Positions 10,422 through 20,188 of a stretch of 64,000 nt of DNA are shown in pieces. This DNA comes from Wyeomyia smithii (Eukaryota > Arthropoda > Insecta > Diptera > Culicidae), in the NCBI RefSeq assembly GCF_029784165.1, contig NC_073695.1, forward strand, positions 158,858,220 through 158,922,219, read 5' to 3'. Below the pieces are notes generated by a model, which ran no database searches, had not been told where the DNA came from, and saw nothing but the letters and a program-made list of their open reading frames with translations. Position numbers and translations under genes: made by a program. The number at the start of each line of letters is the position of its first letter. The stretch's first letter is position 1.

Positions 10422-11160
10422 ACAATATACCTAGCAACAAAGACTTAATACTGTACCAGATGTCCAGCTACAATTGTCACAAATAAAACCATATATTACA
10501 TGGGTTGCGAGATCTAAGAAAGCTTACTTGTTCAATTGAATAAGTCGTTATATTTACAAAATAGAACCGAAAATAATTAAAGAATAGATTTTTTGTTACT
10601 GATTTTAATGATTACGATTACATTACTATTACCATATCAACGTCAGCAAAAAATTAGTGTGAATGTGAAGTTTTCAACGCGCAAATTATTCTCATGTATT
10701 CGAGAATGCTGGTGCTCCATCAAATATTTTATATTGAAAAAGTGCTCCACCGAGCAAAAGGTCTGGGTCTTAAACAACTTTACATAGTCTGAATAAACAT
10801 ACGGCGATTGTCTGGCAGTAATAAAGATGCGTCATTTATGTACAGCGCAAAGAGCCGTGATCCAAAATTACTATCTTGCTGAACGCCTGACAGATTCGAA
10901 AATTGTGCAAAATGCAAAATACATTGCGTAAAGGCTCGATTTGCTAAATAGGATTTTAGCCATTGTACGAGAGCAGAAGTAATTCCTGTTTTTTTTTCAT
11001 CTTAGCGAACACGATACCTTAGTCGACGCAGTCAAATGCAGCTTTCGAACCAGTATATTCGCATTGATTCGGGCAGTTTTGAACATATTTTGTAGGCATG
11101 TAGCGGTAAATTGTATGAGATAAGTAGCGGTAGAACGTTTTAGATAGAAACCGTATGTTC

Positions 11161-12465
11161 TATAGACCGTTCCGATAGTTATAAATACACTTACGATCAA
11201 CCGTCATTTCAAATAACGTGCAGTATTCAATCAAACGTTGGCTGCGTCCTGTTGTTTACATCCAAAAGAAACAGATGCTGTCATTTTTTCTAACATTTAG
11301 TGCGAAATTTGAAAATGAGTGGCCTTTCTCCCGAGCAAATAAAGCGAATTGTGCACAAATGGGGCACCGTGAGTGGTCTTTCTATAAGAAAATTAGCCAG
11401 AGAAGAAGGTATAAATGTCGGAGCAGTTCAAACCGCATTGCGGAAGTATTGTGAAGATTGCACATTTACTGATGCCCCAGGACGTGGTAGAAAACCCGGG
11501 CCTGTTGATCCCACAATGGACAAAAAGTTTAAGGAATACTACAAGCGGCATCCTTCAGTATCAGTACGAGATGTGGCGAGAAAGCTTGGAACCTCGACGA
11601 GTAACGTTATGCGTGCCAAGGGAAGAATGGGTCTGCAGACCCGTCGGAAGCAGAACCAGCCAAAACGAAATCCAAAACAAGCTGAATCTGTGAAACCGAG
11701 AGCTCGGAAGCTTTATGACAAACTTCTGATAAAAAAAATGGGGTGTGTTATCATGGATGACGAAACCTACATAAAACTGGACTATAAGACTCTGCCAGGA
11801 CCGCTATTTTATACATCACCGAAGGGAAAGGATGTCCCTGGACCAGTGAAAGCCATTTACACCGAAAAATTCGGCAAGAAGGTAATGGTTTGGCAGGCCA
11901 TTTGTGAATGTGGGAAAATATCTCGTCCATTCATTACGAATGACACAATGAATGGTAAAAATTACGTGAAAGAGTGTTCGCAGAGAAGGTTGTTATCCAT
12001 GGTTAAGCAGCATAACAATCCTTCAATCTTTTGGCCCGATCTTGCTTCCTGCCATTACTCTAAGGATGCACTAGGGTGGTATGAAACAAATAATGTCACA
12101 TGTGTCCCAAAGGAGATGAATCCTCCAAACTGCCCTGACATTCGCCCTATTAAAACTTTTTAGGCTTTGACCAAGGCAAAGCTGAGGAAATATGTCAAAC
12201 CAACGGACAATGTTGAAAAATTTAAAAAAGATTGGCTTAAAGTGGTAAAAATGGTCGGAGAACACACTGTGCAAAAGCTTATGAGTGGTGTTAAGAGAAA
12301 AGTTAGAGAACTCGCGTATCCTACGAAAAATAATCCCAACTTGAATTGAAACTGGAAAGAAAACACTTATTATCTATATTTCAGAATAAAATGACCCGAA
12401 AAATCCTGTATTTTTTGTTTTATTCAAGAAAGAAGATGTGTTTATAATTTTCGGAACAGTCTATA
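11161..12465 (+). mobile_element. Complete ITmD37E (IS630-Tc1-mariner) transposon copy
   Basis: Terminal inverted repeats of about 27 bp face each other at 11163-11190 and 12437-12463. Both begin TAGAC, continue with GTTCCGA and then TTATAAA, with a few mismatches. Both are flanked by TA, the target duplication of this superfamily. The 1.3-kb length with one transposase ORF is the usual architecture. The ORF has an internal stop and an altered catalytic residue, so the copy is inactive but structurally complete. Confidence 0.8.
11315..12349 (+). pseudogene. ITmD37E mariner transposase, one stop codon, third catalytic residue changed
   Basis: 344-codon transposase. It starts at the ATG at 11315 (the earlier GTG is less likely). 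Two helix-turn-helix segments, at about residues 5-45 and 70-110, would bind the inverted repeats. The catalytic domain shows MDDETY (first Asp) and PDLASCHYS (second Asp). Exactly 37 residues after the second Asp comes RPIK, where family members have Glu; here it is Lys. Two residues later a TAG at 12161-12163 interrupts the frame, which then continues open in the same frame to TGA at 12347-12349. Both changes should abolish activity. Confidence 0.85.
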
Positions 12466-13456
12466 TCGATTTTTTTTATGCATTTCTCGCAGAAATCGTC
12501 CCTCTGCACAATGGTCCAGAAACCAAACTTAGGGGGATATCTGGTTCTAGAGCTCTGTAGCAATATTGAGAGAAAAACTTTCTTCTACAAAATTGTTACA
12601 TATGATAAAGCGCTTATTAAAAAATAATCAAAAATTAGGGTGACCCAAATTTTCGATGAAATCAATTATCTTACTTTTTATCTGTGTAGATGGTTTCTGG
12701 ACCATTGTTCACTGGTGACATGAGGCCTTTAAAGCCTGTATCAGACAAACTGCTACAGCGGTTCGCCGCCACCCATCCGTTGTTTTTCAACCAATCAGAG
12801 CATAGCGGTTCACCATCACCGCTCTTGGTGCAAAGATAGTTTCTATTTTTGCCAACCGTTCTCAACGGTTGTCGTTTGCGTTGACGGTGTTAAAAGAGAT
12901 TTTCAAGGCTGTTCGCACTAGGGATGTTACGGATATCTGTATCCGCATCCGTAAATGCAGAACATCTGCAAGAAAATTGACATTCGCGTTGCTTCCCTTT
13001 TTGTCCGACACGAAAACCAGTAAAAACATAAAAATACCAGCAAACCACAAATGAAAACGGTTGTCTAGTGTGATTTTTGGTATTTTTGTATCCAGATAAT
13101 TAAAAGCAGTGAACAATGAGAAAACCACTTTGGATGGTTCATATTGAAGGACACCTCGGGCACCAAGTGGTCAAACGGCTTATAGAAAAGTTGTATTGTG
13201 ATGAATTGTTGATCTTTTTATTGATTTATTTCTCTTGAATTTTTCCTACAACTAGCACATCGTTGAAGTATGATAGAGCTTTATTTTGAAGTAGGAATAA
13301 TCTGGCCGCCATCTTGGATTTTATCAAGATTTCATCCACGGTGTGGCATAGTTTAAAACACAGGTAGGTAGTTAAAAACACAGAAAGGTAATTCAGTTGA
13401 ACCGTAACAACAAAATGGATTTCATCAAGAAGGATATTAGCCCACAAAAAAAAAAC
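12466..13456. other. No recognisable gene
   Basis: Short frames only. On the minus strand around 12735-12805 a CCAAT-type box (TGATTGGTTG) lies upstream of a TTTAAAG stretch, and a small hairpin (ACCGTT...AACGGT) lies at 12855-12870. These may be remnants of a promoter-like unit, but nothing downstream is coding. Confidence 0.4.
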
Positions 13457-13565
13457 AAAACCTTGGTGCTACATTCCGATTCGGAGCTTGACCTTCTCTG
13501 TGCTTCTGTTTATAATATATAGATTTCGCAACCAACTATTTAATGTACAGGAAAATTGCTAGGAT
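13457..13565 (-). repeat. 3' part of Feilai-like tRNA SINE
   Basis: The minus strand matches the SINE halves at 54572-54653 and shares the CCGAATCGGA and GTAGCACCAAGG blocks. It is 5' truncated and followed by a T-rich tail at 13446-13456. Confidence 0.55.
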
Positions 13566-13791
13566 CCCACTGACATTAACATAAGACTCGGATGAAATCG
13601 CTAACTTACTTAGGAGTTGGCCGCGACCCAAGCAGCACTTGTAACATCTTCTTGAAAAAATCAATAAAAATGAAAGTCGCATTGTGATCTCACTGCAGTT
13701 ACTGGTCTAAAAGGTCACTAAAAGGTCGAATATATGTGACGCGAAACGACTTTTCAACTCCCCAAGATACAATATTGTTACATAGTGGTTA

Positions 13792-14286
13792 GTGTCACTC
13801 CGAAGTCGAACAGTAACTTGTATCAATCATCCTTTGTTACAATTATGTTTACATGCAACTGATATGCGGAATAACAAAAAACTTGTCACATTGCCACTAG
13901 TCGACTTAGCTGACCAAAAATATGGACAGTTCTACTTATCCGCAACAGATTCATCATTTTTTACCAAACTCATCATTTGTTGGATGGCCAGTAAACAATT
14001 TTTTTCCACCCAGTTTACCTGCATCATAGCTGGTAGGGTTTTTTTAGTTATACGTGTCTGCACTTGTGTCCCGTGTGTCGTTCAGACAAAACGTCATCGC
14101 TACTTCGTTTCCAAACTCGTTGCGACGAAGACACAACACAGGGAAACTCAGGGCAAGACGGTCCATTGCTCGTTTCTATATGAAACTATCGATATTTTAA
14201 CAAATAATAATGCCAGTTATATTATGATAATTTCGAGCGTTTACATATTTATTCAAGAAATGATCGAAATTATTCCACCCTCATAA
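13792..14286 (+). CDS. Unassigned open frame without recognised domain
   Basis: A 164-codon frame begins at a GTG, and the nearest internal ATG is about 20 codons in. I see Cys- and aromatic-rich stretches but no domain, signal peptide or repeat. It ends 33 bp before the target duplication of the I-type element that reads in from the other strand. It is longer than most chance frames in this AT-rich DNA. It has no neighbours to support it and is most likely spurious or a fossil. Confidence 0.15.
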   Translation: MSLRSRTVTCINHPLLQLCLHATDMRNNKKLVTLPLVDLADQKYGQFYLSATDSSFFTKLIICWMASKQFFSTQFTCIIAGRVFLVIRVCTCVPCVVQTKRHRYFVSKLVATKTQHRETQGKTVHCSFLYETIDILTNNNASYIMIISSVYIFIQEMIEIIPPS

Positions 14287-14719
14287 GAGCAGCAAACTGA
14301 TGTAGTTTTCGCCGTGTCGAATTTAGGCTATTTTTTTTTTGTTCATCTATAATTTATTTGACACGGCACAAATACAATTTAATGTTTAACGGCGCCAATT
14401 ATATCTGGTAGCTTACTTTCTAAAGTATCTTAATAACTAAAAGCAAATTTTTTATCCTCGCTGCCGACTACGAGCTGAAACTAAATGTAACTTAAAGCTA
14501 TAATATTTTGCATTGAAAGCACTGGTTTACTGTATGATGGTTTTCATTGCCATAGGTAAGCACATGTTCCGCTGCTGCGCCAAGATATTACGGACTGGCC
14601 CAATATGGGTTGTCTCCCTCGGGATCTGAGAGTATCGTGCGGGTCTAGTTGCTGTTTCCGGATCCGGGGTCTTAACGTGTTCTTGTCGTTTGGTTGGATG
14701 TAGGCGGAAGGGAATAGGA

Positions 14720-17700
14720 TTAAACTGGGGCGTGGATGGATTTCAGGAAAACGTATATAAGGGACATGTAGGATAGGTCACTGCTCGCCAAGACATCACG
14801 AACAGGAACAGCCGGCTGCCTACTTTCGGCCTGCAGGGAAGCTATTAATTTAGACCTGGCGTCACGGTGTACAGGGCATGACCAAACAACGTGCTCAATG
14901 TCGTGATAACCTTCACCACATGCACAGATACCACTCTCCCCGAGCCCAACACGACGGAGATGCGCGTCAAATCTATAGTGATTGGACATAAGCCGGGACA
15001 TCACGCAAATGAAATCCCGACCTACATCGAACCCCTTGAACCACGGGTTCGTCGACAACTTGGGGATTATGGAATGTAACCACCTTCCCAGTTCCCCTCT
15101 GGTCCAAGCATTTTGCCAACTGATGATCGTATTCTGACGTACAAATGAGAAAAATTCATTAAAGGCAATTGGTCTTTCATAAATTCCACCGTTTGTTGCG
15201 CCCACCTTAGCCAAAGAGTCCGCTTTCTCATTGCCCGGTATCGAGCAGTGAGAAGGGAACCACGCTAAGGTAATCTGATACGATTTTTCGGATAAAGCAC
15301 TCAGATGTTCCCGTATTTTCCCCAGGAAATACGGAGAGTGCTTAACATCTTTCATCGATCGGAGAGCCTCAATGGAACTGAGACTGTCCGTAAAGATGAA
15401 ATAATGGTCCGTGGGCATTTTTTCGATAATCCCTAGGGTGTACTGAATTGCAGCCAATTCTGCGACGTAAACAGAAGCAGGATTATCAAGCTTATGGGAG
15501 ACGGTTAAATTGTTATTGAAAATACCGAAGCCAGTGGACCCATCAAGAAGTGATCCGTCAGTGTAGAACATATTGTCGCAGTTGATGTTTCGATATTTAT
15601 TGGAAAAAATTTTAGGGATCTGCTGCACGCGTAAATGATCCGGGATTTCACGAGTTTCTTCTATCATGGATGTATCGAAAAACACAGTAGAACCAGAAGT
15701 ATTTGATAAGTCGACACGATTTGGAATATTCGAAGAAGGGTTAATATATTGGGACATGTGATTGAAATACAATGTCATAAAACGGGTTTGAGAATTAAGT
15801 TCGACTAACCTTTCAAAATTTTCAATCACAGGACGGTTCAAGACCTCACATTTGATAAGAATGCGAGAAGACAGGCTCCAGAAGCGGTTTTTCAATGGTA
15901 GTACTCCAGCTAAGACCTCCAAACTCATCGTATGGGTCGACTGCATGCAACCCAAGGCGATACGCAAACAACGATATTGTATTCGCTCCAGTTTGATCAA
16001 ATGTGTGTTTGCTGCGGAGCGGAAGCAGAAACACCCGTACTCAATGACAGACAATATCGTTGTTTGGTAAAGCCTTATAAGGTCTCCTGGGTGGGCTCCC
16101 AACCATTGTCCGGTTATTGTACGAAGAAAATTCACTCTTTGTTGACATTTTTTCATCAGATACCTAACGTGACAACCCCAGGTGCCTTCAGAGTCGAACC
16201 AGACACCAAGATATTTGTGTACCAAAACCTGAGAAATCGTTTTACCCATTAATTGTGTTTGAGGCTGAGCAGGTTCATGCTTCCTAGAAAAAACTACTAT
16301 CTCAGTCTTCTCCGGAGAGAATTCGATACCTGGCTGTAAAGCCCAAGCAGACAAATTGTCCAAGGTATCTTGCAATGGTCCTTGCAAATCGGCAGCTTTG
16401 GCTCCTGTAACAGAGATTACACTGTCGTCTGCAAGTTGTCTTATCGTGCATGAATTTGCCAGGCATTCGTCGATGTCATTTACATTAAAGTTGTAAAGAA
16501 GGGGGCTTAAACATGACCCCTGGGGAAGGCCCATGTAGCTAATGCGAAAAGTTGCCAAATCGCCGTGCGTAAAATGCATGTGCTTTTCGGACAGCAAATT
16601 GTGCAAAAAATTGTTCAAAATTGGAGAAAATCCTTGTCGGTGAAGTTTACCCGAAAGAATATCAATAGAAACGGAATCAAAAGCCCCCTTAATGTCCAAG
16701 AACGCTGACGCCATTTGTTCTTCGCGAGCATACGCCAGCTGAATATCTGTTGAAAGCAACGCAAGACAATCATTCGTCCCTTTGGCACGGCGGAAGCCAA
16801 ATTGAGTATCTGATAGTAGACCATTTGATTCAACCCAATGGTCTAAACGACGGAGTATCATTCTTTCCATCAATTTCCGGATACCGGATAGCATTGCAAT
16901 CGGCCTATAAGAGTTGTGATCAGAAGCTGGTTTCCCTGGTTTTTGGACGGCGATCACCTTCACTTGCCTCCAATCCTGCGGTACAATGTTTTGCTCCAGG
17001 AACTTATTGAACAAGTTCAACAAGCGCCTCTTGGCATTGCTGGGTAGATTCTTCAACAAGTTGAATTTGATTCTATCTAACCCAGGCGCGTTATTGTTAC
17101 AGGACAGGAGGGCAAATGAAAATTCTGCCATCGTAAAAGGTGATTCTATCGAATCGTGGCCCGGAGACGCATCGCGAACAATGTTTTGCTCAGGAACAGA
17201 GTCTGGACATACTTTCCTGGCAAAATCAAATATCCACCGACTTGAAGACTCCTCGCTTTCGTTGACCGTTTCGCGATTCCGCATTCTTCGGGCTGTGTTC
17301 CAAAGAGTGCTCATCGATGTCTCCCTCGAAGTCTCGTTCACGAACCGACGCCAATATCCGCGTTTCTTTGCTTTAGCCAGGCTTTTAAGCTTGGTATTAA
17401 GCTCCGAATACCGTATATAGTCGTCGGGTATACCTCCCTTCTGGAAGGCCAAAAACGCGTCGGATCTTTGCTTGTAGACATCGGAGCACTCTTTGTCCCA
17501 CCACGGAGTTGGAGGCCGCTCTTTGATCGTTACGCTGGGATATTTCTTCGTTTGGGCTTGCAACGCGGCGTCGAGGATTAAGCCCGCGAGGAGGTTGTAT
17601 TCTTCAAGTGGTGGGTGATGTTGAATCGACTCGACCGCTTTTGAAATCATTTCTTCGTATAACTTCCAATCGACATTCCATGTGAGGTCATACGGAATGT

Positions 17701-18406
17701 CAATTGGTCGCATGCGAGTTGAACCGTTAGTAATTGAAATAAGAATAGGCAGATGGTCGCTACCGTGAGGATCGAGGATTACCTTCCATGTGCAATCCAA
17801 CCGTAGCGACGTCGAACATAAGGATAGATCCAAAGCGCTCGGGCGCGCTGGAGGTGTCGGGATACGTGTCATTTCACCGTTGTTCAAAATCGTCATGTCG
17901 AAGTCATCGCAAAGGTTATAGATTAGAGAGGAGCGGTTATCATTGTAGGGGGAACCCCAAGCCACACCATGAGAGTTGAAGTCTCCCAAAATCAAACGTG
18001 GCGAGGGAAGAAGTTCTATTAAATCAAAGAGCAACCGTTGCCCAACCTGTACTCTGGGAGGAATATATATTGAGGCAATACAAAGCTCTTTACCTTGTAT
18101 TGTCATTTGACATGCGACAACTTCGATGCCTGGAATCGAGGGGAGGTTAATACGATAGAAAGAATAGCACTTTTTAATCCCTAAAAGTACTCCTCCATAT
18201 GGGGTGTCTCGATCAAGGCGAATAATATTAAAATCATGGAAGTTGAGATCAATATTTGAAGTAAGCCAAGTTTCACAAAGGGAAAATGCATCGCATTTGT
18301 TTCTATTTATTAAAACTTTAAATGAATCCATTTTTGGTAAAATACTTCTACAATTCCACTGTAAGACAGAGATAGAATCCTTCGTATACGCAGATGAATT
18401 AGGCAT
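14720..18406 (-). CDS. ORF2: apurinic-type endonuclease, reverse transcriptase, RNase H
   Basis: Intact protein of about 1,228 residues that nicks target DNA, performs target-primed reverse transcription and removes RNA. The N-terminal APE-like endonuclease has catalytic motifs QWNCRS, ETW, GDFNSHG (near residue 140) and SDHLP. The RT runs over roughly 470-760 with PQGSCLSPLLYNF and the catalytic box LADDS near residue 658. RNase H near 940-1065 has the acidic set YTDGS, AELAA, FTDSLSS and NEKAD. A C-terminal CACGE...H...C zinc motif lies near 1160. I prefer the ATG at 18404-18406, which overlaps the ORF1 stop, over the upstream TTG at 18427. No stop or frameshift was seen. Confidence 0.92.
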   Translation of the reverse strand: MPNSSAYTKDSISVLQWNCRSILPKMDSFKVLINRNKCDAFSLCETWLTSNIDLNFHDFNIIRLDRDTPYGGVLLGIKKCYSFYRINLPSIPGIEVVACQMTIQGKELCIASIYIPPRVQVGQRLLFDLIELLPSPRLILGDFNSHGVAWGSPYNDNRSSLIYNLCDDFDMTILNNGEMTRIPTPPARPSALDLSLCSTSLRLDCTWKVILDPHGSDHLPILISITNGSTRMRPIDIPYDLTWNVDWKLYEEMISKAVESIQHHPPLEEYNLLAGLILDAALQAQTKKYPSVTIKERPPTPWWDKECSDVYKQRSDAFLAFQKGGIPDDYIRYSELNTKLKSLAKAKKRGYWRRFVNETSRETSMSTLWNTARRMRNRETVNESEESSSRWIFDFARKVCPDSVPEQNIVRDASPGHDSIESPFTMAEFSFALLSCNNNAPGLDRIKFNLLKNLPSNAKRRLLNLFNKFLEQNIVPQDWRQVKVIAVQKPGKPASDHNSYRPIAMLSGIRKLMERMILRRLDHWVESNGLLSDTQFGFRRAKGTNDCLALLSTDIQLAYAREEQMASAFLDIKGAFDSVSIDILSGKLHRQGFSPILNNFLHNLLSEKHMHFTHGDLATFRISYMGLPQGSCLSPLLYNFNVNDIDECLANSCTIRQLADDSVISVTGAKAADLQGPLQDTLDNLSAWALQPGIEFSPEKTEIVVFSRKHEPAQPQTQLMGKTISQVLVHKYLGVWFDSEGTWGCHVRYLMKKCQQRVNFLRTITGQWLGAHPGDLIRLYQTTILSVIEYGCFCFRSAANTHLIKLERIQYRCLRIALGCMQSTHTMSLEVLAGVLPLKNRFWSLSSRILIKCEVLNRPVIENFERLVELNSQTRFMTLYFNHMSQYINPSSNIPNRVDLSNTSGSTVFFDTSMIEETREIPDHLRVQQIPKIFSNKYRNINCDNMFYTDGSLLDGSTGFGIFNNNLTVSHKLDNPASVYVAELAAIQYTLGIIEKMPTDHYFIFTDSLSSIEALRSMKDVKHSPYFLGKIREHLSALSEKSYQITLAWFPSHCSIPGNEKADSLAKVGATNGGIYERPIAFNEFFSFVRQNTIISWQNAWTRGELGRWLHSIIPKLSTNPWFKGFDVGRDFICVMSRLMSNHYRFDAHLRRVGLGESGICACGEGYHDIEHVVWSCPVHRDARSKLIASLQAESRQPAVPVRDVLASSDLSYMSLIYVFLKSIHAPV

Positions 18407-19885
18407 CGAAGGATACAATCGCTGCAAGGAGGGGCCATTGGGCAGTCAACTGCTTCAAAAATGATCTAACTGTTGGGAGGAATGCTGTAAGAAAAATTCT
18501 AATTGGATCGGGTACATTGAAAGTTTCAAAAATCCAGTCCACAATGTCAGAAAATTTCACTAATCCAGAGTTTGTTTCATCAACTGGGAGTGCAAAAGGA
18601 ACAACTGGGGTTTTAGATGTTCCTGGCAGTGCTGGGAACTCCTTCTGGGACTTCAAATTTGCAAGCCCAGGAGGAGTTTGCTTCGGTTTTTCCGCAGCAC
18701 AGTTTGGTTTGTTTGTAACTTTCATTTCACTTTGGGAAATCTTAGGACCTTTTCGGGGAAGTTTAGGAGAGGAAACATTTTTCCCCTTTCTAGACGCCCC
18801 AGGATTGGCATAAGTTGTTCCCGCTGGTGAATCGTCAGAATCGGTTTCATCAGAGGACAACAGATCAAAGGGGTTCGATGTTATGGTAGAAGTGGTCACG
18901 GTCTTCTTCAGCATCTCAGCGTAAGATCGCTTTGAACGCTCCTTAAGTGACCGCTTGATTTTATCTCTGCGCTGCATGTACACCGGGAAGTGGAGAGCTC
19001 ATGCTGATTTTCCCCGCAGTAAATACATTTTTCAGCATTTACACTGCAAGAATCGTCCGCATGAGTTTCTCCACACTTGCTACATCGTGCCTTATTGCAG
19101 CAGTAGGCGGCTGTGTGGCCTAGCTGCTTGCAATTGGTGCAATTCATAACACGGGGTTCATACAATCGCACAGGCAGACGAACCCGATCGATCGAGACGT
19201 GGCTAGGGAGAGCAGATCCGGCAAACGTAACACGAAACGAGTCTGACGGAGTGTACACTTTTGTGCCGTTGACAAGAGACACAGACCGCAATTGCTTGCA
19301 ATCTATGATCTTTACTTTTACGTCGTGACACAAAGCATTTTTGAAGCAGCCAAAACCGCTTGCCAAGATACACTCGACCGACAGACTCGAATCGGTTATG
19401 ACACCGTCGATCTCCACGTCTCGTGCGGGTATATAAACGCGATACTCGCGTCTGAAAAGCTCGGAGCGAGCAATAGCGTTGGCCTGTTCCAGGTCGCTGA
19501 TCACGACACGGAGCTTGTTGGGTCTGACCTTGGAGATTTCCGTCACGGCCTTGTACCCCTCTGTCAGGTCTTTCGAAATCTGCAGGATGTTTAACGGTTT
19601 CGATTTCGGTCCTGCTTTTGGCCGAAAGAAAACAGTAAAGCTGCCCTGAGATCCGTCCGGGTAAAGCCTGGGGCGAGGGGGGACTGGAGAATTAACAGAG
19701 GAAGGGTTGGCAGGAGGGACAGGGTCGGAGGGGTTCGGGGATGGTGGCACGGGAGGCGAGACCTCTTTACTTCTCCTTTTAGCAGGGTTGGTTGTCCGAA
19801 CGGTCGAAGCTGCAGCCGTTACAGCCAGCAGCACCAATACAGCAGCTCCAAACAGCCACCAGCAGCGAGCCGGGCGTGTGATCAA
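18399..19885 (-). pseudogene. ORF1: Gag-like RNA-binding protein with three CCHC knuckles, one frameshift
   Basis: ORF1 encodes the nucleic-acid-binding partner of ORF2. The segment 19885-18908 contains a Pro-rich N-terminal region, an RNA-recognition-like middle and three zinc knuckles (beginning CTNC, CSKC and CIYC). Inside the third knuckle, at about 18985-18990, the frame shifts, most simply by a one-base deletion. The basic, Ser-rich C-terminal part continues in another frame (18983-18399). The 5' part has no ATG: it opens with TTG just after a TGA, so the start codon may be lost or non-canonical. The TAA at 18399-18401 overlaps the ORF2 ATG. Confidence 0.8.
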
Positions 19886-20176
19886 TCAGCACAGCGACAC
19901 AACTCGCTGTCAACTGTTGGCTTCTTCTTTTTTCTCCTTTGTGTTGAGATTCTCGTCCACTGCTGTAGCACAAATCACTTAGCAGCCAAATCGGCTTACG
20001 CACCAGCAAACAGCCACGATGCGAAACAGTTGCACAAAGGCGGGCGACCTTGAACCTTCACTCGACCAGGCAAACAATGCCAACACTTGCTCGCGCGTCT
20101 TTTGTTTTATATTCTATCGGAGCGATCACCAAACACGTCCTATACTGATGCGTGTTCGGCACAGAATGAAGTGTAT
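19886..20176 (-). promoter_or_regulatory. 5' UTR and presumed internal promoter of the I-type element
   Basis: This 290-bp leader runs from the 5' target duplication to the ORF1 frame. Elements of this group use internal Pol II promoters near their first bases; I do not see a clear TATA box. A 76-codon minus-strand frame (20009-19779) overlaps the start of ORF1 in another phase and begins with a proper ATG. It might be the true ORF1 start displaced by a second frameshift. Confidence 0.4.
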
Positions 20177-20188
20177 GAATTTAGGCTA

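Larger units (their letters stand above)
14331..20176 (-). mobile_element. Full-length I-clade (Loner-like) non-LTR retrotransposon
   Basis: Element of 5.85 kb reading right to left. The 12-bp target duplication GAATTTAGGCTA is exact on both sides (14319-14330 and 20177-20188). The 3' end is a run of ten A on the minus strand (14331-14340), shortly after an AATAAA signal. The 5' UTR is about 290 bp and precedes ORF1 with three zinc knuckles and ORF2 with EN, RT and RNase H. A retained RNase H domain points to the I group; Loner-like is my best guess. Intact ORF2, exact duplication and full length suggest a recent insertion. Confidence 0.85.

Noticed and set aside
14891..19982. Plus-strand ORFs of 60-144 codons
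   Set aside because: They are antisense shadows of ORF1 and ORF2 of the I-type element.
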